From Olsenella sp. (GTDB lineage Bacteria; Actinomycetota; Coriobacteriia; Coriobacteriales; Atopobiaceae), in assembly GCA_015062715.1 (NCBI GenBank), contig SUUD01000013.1, positions 1-18,506 on the forward strand: DNA of 18,506 nt, given 5' to 3'. Numbering within the stretch: the stretch's first letter is position 1; every line of letters begins with the position of its first letter. The translations under genes were made by a program, and so were the position numbers. A model generated the notes under the pieces. It searched no databases, was not told where the DNA came from, and worked only from the letters and a program-made list of their open reading frames with translations. Shown piece by piece: positions 12,667-18,506 of this stretch.

Positions 12667-14163
12667 ATGGCTATCAAGAGACAGAGAAGGAAGCTCAAGG
12701 TTCTCTTCGCGACGTCTGAGGCCACGCCGTTCGTCAAGACCGGCGGCCTGGGAGACGTGGGCGGCTCGCTCCCGCCGGCGCTCAGGCACGCCGGGTGCAA
12801 GGTGTCCGTCGTGATGCCCAAGTACTCGACCATCCCCTGGGAGTTCGTCGAGAAGATGCAGCATGTCGCCGAGTTCGGCGTGCCTCTGGCGTGGCGCAAC
12901 GTGTGGTGCGGCGTCGAGCACCTCAGCTACCGCGACATCGACTTCTACTTCATCGACAACGAGGACTACTTCAAGCGCGACACCTGCTACGGCCACTTCG
13001 ACGACGGCGAGCGCTTCGCGTTCTTCTCGAAGGCCATCCTCGAGGCCATGGAGCACGTCGAGGGCATGCGCTGCGACGTCCTGCACTGCAACGACTGGCA
13101 GACCGCCCTCGCCCCCGTCTTCCTGCGCGAGTTCTACCGCGGGATCGACTACATGGACAACGTGAGGACGATCTTCTCGATCCACAACGTCCAGTTCCAG
13201 GGGCAGTACTCCGACAAAATGCTGGGCGACGTGCTCGGGCTCGAGGGAACCCCCGCCGCCGACCAGCTGCGCATGGACAAGGACTCCATCGACTTCATGA
13301 AGGGCGCCTGCCTGTACTCGGACATGCTGTCCACGGTGAGCCCCACCTACGCCAACGAGCTCAAGACCCCGTACTTCGGCGAGCACCTGGAGTGGGTCTT
13401 CCAGCAGCGCGCCGACGCGCTGCACGGCGTCCTCAACGGCATCGACATGGCCGACTGGAACCCCGCCTCCGACCCGCGCATCCCGCAGAACTTCTCGGCC
13501 AAGGACCTCTCGGGCAAGGCGGCCTGCAAGGCGGCGCTCCAGCAGGAGCTGGGCCTGGCCGTCGACCCCACCAGGCCGCTCGTGGTCAACGTGGGGCGCC
13601 TCACCAAGCAGAAGGGCCTCGACTTGGTCAACTACGCCTTCGAGACCCTCATGTCCCGCGGCGTCCAGGTGGCCGTGCTCGGCACGGGCGACCCTGCCTA
13701 CGAGGACTCGCTGCGCTACTTCGCCGGCCGCTTCCCCGGCCAGGCTGCGGCGTGCATCACCTTCGACAACAACCTGGCCCACCGCATGTACGCGGGCGCC
13801 GACCTGTTCCTGATGCCGTCGCAGTTCGAGCCCTGCGGCCTCTCCCAGATGATCTCGATGCGCTACGGCACGCTGCCCGTCGTGCGCGAGACCGGTGGCC
13901 TGGCCGACTCGGTCCACGCCTACAACAAGTACACCGGCGAGGGCGACGGCTTCAGCTTCGCCAACTTCAACGCCGACGAGATGGCGAGCTGCCTGCTCGA
14001 GGCCTGCGAGGTCTTCTGGACCCAGCCCGACGTCTGGCGCCAGCTGCAGCTCCAGGCCATGGCCGTCGACTTTGGCTGGGGCATCGCCGCCAACGACTAC
14101 ATCGACCTCTACCACCAGCTCCACCCCGAGGTCATTCGCTACGTCAAGCGTCGCGACATCTAG
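12667..14163 (+). CDS. glgA: Glycogen synthase (ADP-glucose type)
   Basis: The 498-residue GT5 enzyme adds glucose from ADP-glucose to glycogen ends. The N-terminal Rossmann domain starts after a basic stretch (MAIKRQRRKLK) with LFATSEATPFVKTGGLGDVGG, where Lys24 of KTGGL binds ADP-glucose; the C-terminal domain has VGRLTKQKGLDL and QFEPCGLSQM (Glu388, Cys390) followed by ETGGLADSV. Length fits bacterial GlgA (about 475-500). ATG 12667 directly follows the TAG of glgD (12664-12666), with AAAAGGGA upstream as ribosome site. A strong terminator at 14176 ends the five-gene glgBPCDA unit. Confidence 0.97.
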   Translation: MAIKRQRRKLKVLFATSEATPFVKTGGLGDVGGSLPPALRHAGCKVSVVMPKYSTIPWEFVEKMQHVAEFGVPLAWRNVWCGVEHLSYRDIDFYFIDNEDYFKRDTCYGHFDDGERFAFFSKAILEAMEHVEGMRCDVLHCNDWQTALAPVFLREFYRGIDYMDNVRTIFSIHNVQFQGQYSDKMLGDVLGLEGTPAADQLRMDKDSIDFMKGACLYSDMLSTVSPTYANELKTPYFGEHLEWVFQQRADALHGVLNGIDMADWNPASDPRIPQNFSAKDLSGKAACKAALQQELGLAVDPTRPLVVNVGRLTKQKGLDLVNYAFETLMSRGVQVAVLGTGDPAYEDSLRYFAGRFPGQAAACITFDNNLAHRMYAGADLFLMPSQFEPCGLSQMISMRYGTLPVVRETGGLADSVHAYNKYTGEGDGFSFANFNADEMASCLLEACEVFWTQPDVWRQLQLQAMAVDFGWGIAANDYIDLYHQLHPEVIRYVKRRDI

Positions 14164-14175
14164 CTTCCGGCTGGA

Positions 14176-14210
14176 GGGCGCCCCCTCACCAAGAGGGGGC
14201 GCCCTTTTTT
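14176..14210 (+). terminator. Intrinsic terminator after glgA
   Basis: A perfect 12-bp stem (14176-14187 with 14193-14204, GGGCGCCCCCTC/GAGGGGGCGCCC) with loop ACCAA is followed by six T residues (14205-14210). It lies 12 nt after the glgA stop and separates the glg unit from the GH13-GH77 gene, unless read-through occurs. Confidence 0.95.
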
Positions 14211-14235
14211 CTGCCCCGACCACGAAAGAGATCCA

Positions 14236-17200
14236 ATGAGGGTTCATCACAACAGCCGCGACCTTTCCTATCGCAGCCCCTTCGGCGCCGTCGAGCTCGG
14301 CACCGCCGTCACCCTGGCCATTGACGTCCTGGACGAGGAGCCCGCCTCCTGCGACCTGCGCATCTGGGTCGACGGCGAGGGCGAGACCATCCTGCCCATG
14401 ACGCGCGAGCCTCTCGAGGGCGGCGTCCGCTTCTCCGTGGGGCTTTCGCCGGACGAGCCCGCCATCGTGTGGTACTCGTTCGCGCTGCGCATGGGTGACG
14501 GGCGCACGCTGTGGTGCTGCCCCGAGCCGGGCCGCGTGGGCGGGGAGGGCCGCCTGTGCGAGTGGTGCGAGGCGTCGTTCCAGCTCACCGTGTACGAGCC
14601 GCGCGCCCAGGAGCCCGACTGGTTTGACGGCGGCATCGTCTACCAGGTCTTCCCCGACCGCTTCGCGCGCGGTCCCGAGTGGCGCGAGCGCGTGGAGGAG
14701 GCCCTGTCCAAGCATGCGAGCGGGCCGGGGCGCGCGTTGGTCGAGGACTGGGACACGCCGCCGCGCTACCGCAGGAACGAGGATGGGACCATACGCGAGT
14801 GGGACTTCTACGGGGGCACCCTCTCGGGCATCCGCGAGCACCTTGGCTACCTGCGCGAGCTCGGGGTCACGGCGCTCTACCTCAACCCCATCTTCGAGGC
14901 CGCAAGCTGGCACCGCTACGACACGGGCGACTACCTGGCCGTGGACCCCATGCTGGGCGACGAGGACGAGTTCCGCCGGCTCTGCTCCGAGGCCGCGGAG
15001 ATGGGCATCTCGGTCATCCTCGACGGGGTCTTCAACCATGCCGGCCGCGACTCGCGCTACTTCAACGCCTTTGGCAACTACGACGGGGTCGGTGCCGCCC
15101 AGAGCCAGGACTCGCCCTACCGCACCTGGTTCAAGATCGGCGAGGATGGGGAGTACCTCAGCTGGTGGGGCGTCAAGGACCTGCCCGACTTCGAGGAGAA
15201 CGACCCGGGCTTCCGCTCGTTCGTGTTTGGCGAGGACGGGCCCGTGCGCCACTGGCTGCGCGCCGGCGCGCGCGGCTGGAGGCTCGACGTGGTGGACGAG
15301 CTGCCCGACGACTTCGTCGAGGAGCTCACGGCCGCCGCGCTTGCCGAGCGTCCGGACGCGCTCGTGCTGGGCGAGGTCTGGGAGGACGCCTCCAACAAGG
15401 TGAGCTATGGCCAGCTGCGCCGCTACTTCCTGGGCGACGAGCTCGACTGCGCCATGAACTACCACCTGCGCGACGCGCTGCTGGGCTACGTGCTGGGCTT
15501 CGCGTCGGCGCGCGACCTCACCGAGCGCATCGAGTCCATGCGCGAGAACTACCCTGCCGGCGCGTTCTCGCGCGCCCTCAACATGCTGGGGAGCCATGAC
15601 ACCGAGCGCGTCTTCACCATCCTGGGAGGGGCGCCCGCGAAGGACTCCCTCTCCGACGACGAGCGCGCCGCCTATCGCCTGAGCGACGGGCAGCGCGGCC
15701 TCGCCAAGAGCAGGCTCTGGGTCGCGGCCCTGCTCCAGATGACGCTTCCCGGCGTCCCGTGCATCTACTATGGCGACGAGGCCGGCGTCGAGGGATACGC
15801 CGACCCCTATAACCGCTCGACCTACCCCTGGGGCCACGAGGACCGCGACTGCCAGACCATCTATCGTAACGCCGCCATGCTCAGGACCACGCTCGCGCCG
15901 TTCCGTGATGGTGACTTCGAGGCCCTCGACCTGGGCGACGAGGTCTTTGGCTTCAGGCGCACGAGCCCCTCGACGGGGGAGTGCGCCATCGTGCTGGTCA
16001 ACCGCAGCCTCGAGCGCATCCACGAGGTCCGGGTGGACGTTCCGTCCGGCCGCGTGACCGACGTCGTGACCGGCCGCGAGGTCATGGTCGAGGATGGCAG
16101 GGCCACGGTGTCGCTGACCCAGCTGGGGTCGTCGGTGCTGTACGTCCCGGGCGAGGCCCTGGGCCTCGAGCCCGAGCGCGGCTCGTCCGTCATCTGCCAC
16201 GTCACCTCGGTGCCCAACGACGGGGAGGCCGGCACGCTCGGCGCCCCGGCCCGCGCCTTCTGCGACTGGCTGGCAGACTGCCGCCAGCACTACTGGCAGA
16301 TCCTCCCGGTGAACCCCACCGACCGCTTCGGCAGCCCCTATGCCGGGCTCTCGGCGTTCGCGGGCAACACCGACCTGCTCGAGGGCGGCGAGGATGCCAT
16401 CCCGGCAGGCGTGGACGAGCTGGGGGCGGACGAGCGCGAGGCCTTCGAGGCGTTCTGCGAGCGCGAGGCCGACTGGCTCGACCCCTACGCCGCCTTCATG
16501 GCCATCAAGGGCCTGGTGGGGGAGGACGTGTGCTGGCAGGACTGGCCGGACGAGTATCGCGCCTGGTCGCCCGACCTCCTCGAGCTGCCGGAGCTCGCCG
16601 CGGGCGTGGAGCATCACCGCCTCGCGCAGTTCACCTTCCAGCTGCAGCTCGACGACCTGCTCGCCTATGCCCACGAGCGCGGCATCCACGTGGTGGGCGA
16701 CATGCCCATGTACGTCTCCGCGGACTCGTCGGACGTCTGGGCCCATCCCGAGATCTTCCAGCTCGACGAGGCGGGCCACCCGGCCGTCCTGGCCGGTGCG
16801 CCGCCCGATGCCTTCGCCGAGGACGGGCAGCTGTGGGGCAACCCGGTCTACCGCTGGGACGTCCTGCGCGAGACGGGCTACGCCTGGTGGATGCGCCGCT
16901 TCGAGCGCGCGCTCGCCCTCTACGACTACGTGCGCCTCGACCACTTCCTGGGCTTCTCGGCGTTCTACGCCATTCCGCGCGGGGCGACGGCAAAGGAGGG
17001 GACGTGGCGAAGGGGACCGGGCCGCGCCCTCTTCGAGGCGGCCCACGAGCGCTTTGGCGCCCTGCCGTTCATCGCCGAGGACCTGGGGGTCCTCACCCCC
17101 GCCGCGCGCACGCTCGTGACCAGCTGCGGCTTCTATGGCATGGACGTGATGCAGTTCGCGGGGGGAGACGTCCGCGCCGGCTGGCGCTGCGTCCCCGGCA

Positions 17201-17499
17201 AGCTGGCCTATGCGGCGACGCACGACACACAGACCCTCCTGGGGTGGTGCGAGCGCAGCTATGGCCAGGGGCGCGAGGAGGCGACGGCGACGAGCCGTGG
17301 CCTGCTGCGCGTGTGCGCGAGCACGAGCGCGCCCATCGCGGTGTACCAGCTCCAGGACGTCGCGCTTCTGGGCGACGAGGCGCGCATGAACGTGCCGGGC
17401 GTCGCCGAGGGCAACTGGAGTTGGCGGGCCAGCACGGACGACCTCGACCGAGCCCGCGACTACCTGCGGCAGATCACCGAGGAGAGCGGCCGCGCCTAG
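14236..17499 (+). CDS. malQ: GH13-GH77 fusion: alpha-amylase/debrancher-like domain plus 4-alpha-glucanotransferase
   Basis: The 1087-residue protein joins two complete glycoside hydrolases. Residues 1-130 form a beta-rich N-domain as in neopullulanases. The GH13 barrel begins near 133 (DGGIVYQVFPDRF) and keeps its triad: Asp351 (WRLDVVDE), Glu380 (LGEVWED) and Asp455 (GSHDTERV), with a beta domain to about 640. GH77 (about 650-1080) starts at VICHVTSVPND and keeps nucleophile Asp902 (VRLDHFLGF), acid/base Glu948 (IAEDLG) and Asp997 (ATHDTQT). No signal peptide, so it is cytoplasmic. It probably trims or opens maltodextrins and shuffles glucan chains, feeding GlgP. Similar fusions are annotated as bifunctional GlgX/4-alpha-glucanotransferase; whether the GH13 half is a debrancher or maltodextrinase cannot be read here. 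ATG 14236 has GAAAGAG upstream. No specific promoter was found in the 25 nt after the glgA terminator. Confidence 0.92.
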   Translation: MRVHHNSRDLSYRSPFGAVELGTAVTLAIDVLDEEPASCDLRIWVDGEGETILPMTREPLEGGVRFSVGLSPDEPAIVWYSFALRMGDGRTLWCCPEPGRVGGEGRLCEWCEASFQLTVYEPRAQEPDWFDGGIVYQVFPDRFARGPEWRERVEEALSKHASGPGRALVEDWDTPPRYRRNEDGTIREWDFYGGTLSGIREHLGYLRELGVTALYLNPIFEAASWHRYDTGDYLAVDPMLGDEDEFRRLCSEAAEMGISVILDGVFNHAGRDSRYFNAFGNYDGVGAAQSQDSPYRTWFKIGEDGEYLSWWGVKDLPDFEENDPGFRSFVFGEDGPVRHWLRAGARGWRLDVVDELPDDFVEELTAAALAERPDALVLGEVWEDASNKVSYGQLRRYFLGDELDCAMNYHLRDALLGYVLGFASARDLTERIESMRENYPAGAFSRALNMLGSHDTERVFTILGGAPAKDSLSDDERAAYRLSDGQRGLAKSRLWVAALLQMTLPGVPCIYYGDEAGVEGYADPYNRSTYPWGHEDRDCQTIYRNAAMLRTTLAPFRDGDFEALDLGDEVFGFRRTSPSTGECAIVLVNRSLERIHEVRVDVPSGRVTDVVTGREVMVEDGRATVSLTQLGSSVLYVPGEALGLEPERGSSVICHVTSVPNDGEAGTLGAPARAFCDWLADCRQHYWQILPVNPTDRFGSPYAGLSAFAGNTDLLEGGEDAIPAGVDELGADEREAFEAFCEREADWLDPYAAFMAIKGLVGEDVCWQDWPDEYRAWSPDLLELPELAAGVEHHRLAQFTFQLQLDDLLAYAHERGIHVVGDMPMYVSADSSDVWAHPEIFQLDEAGHPAVLAGAPPDAFAEDGQLWGNPVYRWDVLRETGYAWWMRRFERALALYDYVRLDHFLGFSAFYAIPRGATAKEGTWRRGPGRALFEAAHERFGALPFIAEDLGVLTPAARTLVTSCGFYGMDVMQFAGGDVRAGWRCVPGKLAYAATHDTQTLLGWCERSYGQGREEATATSRGLLRVCASTSAPIAVYQLQDVALLGDEARMNVPGVAEGNWSWRASTDDLDRARDYLRQITEESGRA

Positions 17500-17511
17500 G
17501 CCCCGGTGCCT

Positions 17512-17517
17512 TACAAT
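17512..17517 (+). promoter_or_regulatory. Possible -10 element of mfd
   Basis: TACAAT matches the -10 consensus at 5 of 6 positions and lies 13 nt after the GH13-GH77 stop, flanked by two GGTGCC copies. No good -35 is visible. A start near 17523 would give a 5' UTR of about 70 nt before the mfd ATG. Confidence 0.4.
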
Positions 17518-17544
17518 AGGTGCCACATGAACCACGCAGCAAAC

Positions 17545-17567
17545 CCGCGGGCAGTCCCTGCCTGCGG
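17545..17567 (+). other. Hairpin in the mfd 5' UTR
   Basis: CCGCGGGCAG (17545-17554) pairs with CTGCCTGCGG (17558-17567) over 10 bp with one G-T pair and a 3-nt loop. No T-run follows. It may be a simple UTR structure or a weak terminator of the preceding gene. Confidence 0.45.
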
Positions 17568-17593
17568 CGCCTTGCCGTCTCGAAAGGCTCCAG

Positions 17594-18506
17594 ATGTTCA
17601 TTCACCGTGTGGCACAGAGGCTCCTGGCGGCCCCCGAGCTCGTCAACCTGCTGGGCGAGCTTGACGCCGGCAACGACGCGACCCTCGCCATCGCCCAGGG
17701 CGCCCGCCCGCTTGCCGTGGCGGCCCTCTGGGCGCGCGACCCGCGTCCCTGCATGGTCATCGTGAGCGGCGAGGAGGCGGCCGACCGCACCGCCCATGCC
17801 CTGGCGGCCTGGCTCGGGCCCGGCGTGGTGAGCCGCTATCCCGAGCGCCGCGACCTCCCCTGGGCCGAGGCCGCGGCGGACGACGCCGTCGTCGGGGCGC
17901 GCTGCCGCGCCATCGAGCGCCTCGCCACCGGCGAGGAGTGCGTGGTCGTCGCGAGCGCCCGCTCGCTCATGCGCCGCGTGCCGCCGCCCGGCTCGGGCTA
18001 CTACGCCTCGAGCACCTTCGCCATCGCCGACGAGGTCCCCTTCGAGGACATGGGCGCGCTGCTCGTGGGCATGGGCTACTCGGACGACCCCGACGTGTCT
18101 GGTCCGGGTGCCTTCCACATCCACGGCGACTCGGTCGACGTCTTCCCCGCCCAGGCCTCCTCGCCGGTGCGCCTGGAGTTCTTTGGCGACGAGATCGACC
18201 GCATCAGGCGCATGGTTCCCTCCACGGGCCAGACCATCGGCGAGCTCGAGGAGGTGTCGGTCATCCCGGCGCGTGAGCTCGCGCTCACCGACGAGACCAT
18301 CGACCGGGCCCGCAAGGCGCTCTGGAACGACGCGCAGGAGGACTCCGCCATCGCGGCCGACCTCGAGCTCATCGAGGCCCGCTCGGCGAGTCCCGCCCTC
18401 GACCGCTACCTCCCCGAGCTCTACGGCTCGACCTCCTCGCCCCTCATGCACGTCTCGCAGCGGACGCTGGTGGTGCTGGCCGAGCCGCGCGCCCTCATCG
18501 ACGACT
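17594..18506 (+). CDS. mfd: Transcription-repair coupling factor (5' part, runs off the window)
   Basis: The first 304 residues of Mfd, the ATP-dependent translocase that removes stalled RNA polymerase and recruits UvrA. Visible are the UvrB-homology modules: an N-terminal domain without Walker A motif (1-130), then the fold with LLVGMGY (156-162), PGAFHIHGDSVDVFPA (171-186) and VRLEFFGDEIDRI (192-204), the hallmark UvrB/Mfd 2/1B segment. Absence of the GXTGSGKT loop that UvrB has near residue 40 makes UvrB unlikely. ATG 17594 follows GAAAGG (17582-17587, modest site). An ATG at 17527 is in another frame and opens only a short ORF. RNA-polymerase-binding and translocase domains are outside the window. 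Confidence 0.93.
   Translation, partial: MFIHRVAQRLLAAPELVNLLGELDAGNDATLAIAQGARPLAVAALWARDPRPCMVIVSGEEAADRTAHALAAWLGPGVVSRYPERRDLPWAEAAADDAVVGARCRAIERLATGEECVVVASARSLMRRVPPPGSGYYASSTFAIADEVPFEDMGALLVGMGYSDDPDVSGPGAFHIHGDSVDVFPAQASSPVRLEFFGDEIDRIRRMVPSTGQTIGELEEVSVIPARELALTDETIDRARKALWNDAQEDSAIAADLELIEARSASPALDRYLPELYGSTSSPLMHVSQRTLVVLAEPRALIDD

Noticed and set aside
12661..17601. Minus-strand open frame of 1646 codons opposite glgA and the GH13-GH77 gene
   Set aside because: It mirrors two certain genes. In high-GC DNA with C/G in third positions the antisense frame rarely meets stops; its product is low-complexity (Val/Ala/Gly/His/Arg-rich) with no recognisable domain.
17527..17661. Short ORF starting at ATG 17527 upstream of mfd
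   Set aside because: About 44 codons in another frame, running into mfd, with no ribosome site and no recognisable features; a leader ORF cannot be excluded but is not supported.

Overview
The window is a stretch of high-GC chromosome, very probably from a member of the class Coriobacteriia (Actinomycetota; Olsenella/Atopobium/Collinsella-like). The evidence is the strong G/C bias at third codon positions, the mixture of actinobacterial codon use with Firmicutes-like gene content (glgC plus glgD, rubrerythrin, a DUF6485-type protein), and leaderless-looking starts. The genus is an inference; no rRNA or marker comparison was possible.

Left part (1-2775): the end of an unidentified gene, tRNA-Asp(GTC) with a clean intrinsic terminator, then a gene-free stretch holding three 51-nt-spaced palindromic repeats. 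Next come an Rrf2-family Fe-S-type regulator, a short MutY-like adenine glycosylase without Fe-S ligands, and rubrerythrin with its own terminator.

Middle part (2780-5765): a metY (O-acetylhomoserine sulfhydrylase) gene with a long leader. The leader has an operator-like inverted repeat in the promoter, an apparently leaderless 23-codon ORF, and two mutually exclusive RNA pairings, which together look like an attenuator. After metY lies a near-perfect 99-nt palindrome and a second family of hairpin repeats, then a minus-strand pair: nth (endonuclease III) followed 2 nt later by a cysteine-rich DUF6485-like gene.

Right part (5766-17499): a complete glycogen cluster on the plus strand: glgB (branching), glgP (phosphorylase), glgC and glgD (ADP-glucose pyrophosphorylase and its non-catalytic-looking paralogue), glgA (synthase), a strong terminator, then a 1087-residue GH13-GH77 fusion (amylase/debrancher-like plus MalQ-like). 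Together these genes make ADP-glucose, polymerise and branch glycogen, and mobilise it as glucose-1-phosphate and rearranged maltodextrins. GlgB carries an unusual lysine-rich histone-H1-like tail. The window ends inside mfd (transcription-repair coupling factor), whose 5' end is present.

The most interesting leads are the metY leader, the palindromic repeat families, the Glu-for-Asp change in the MutY-like enzyme, and the GlgB tail. Long minus-strand open frames opposite the glycogen genes are composition artefacts, not genes.
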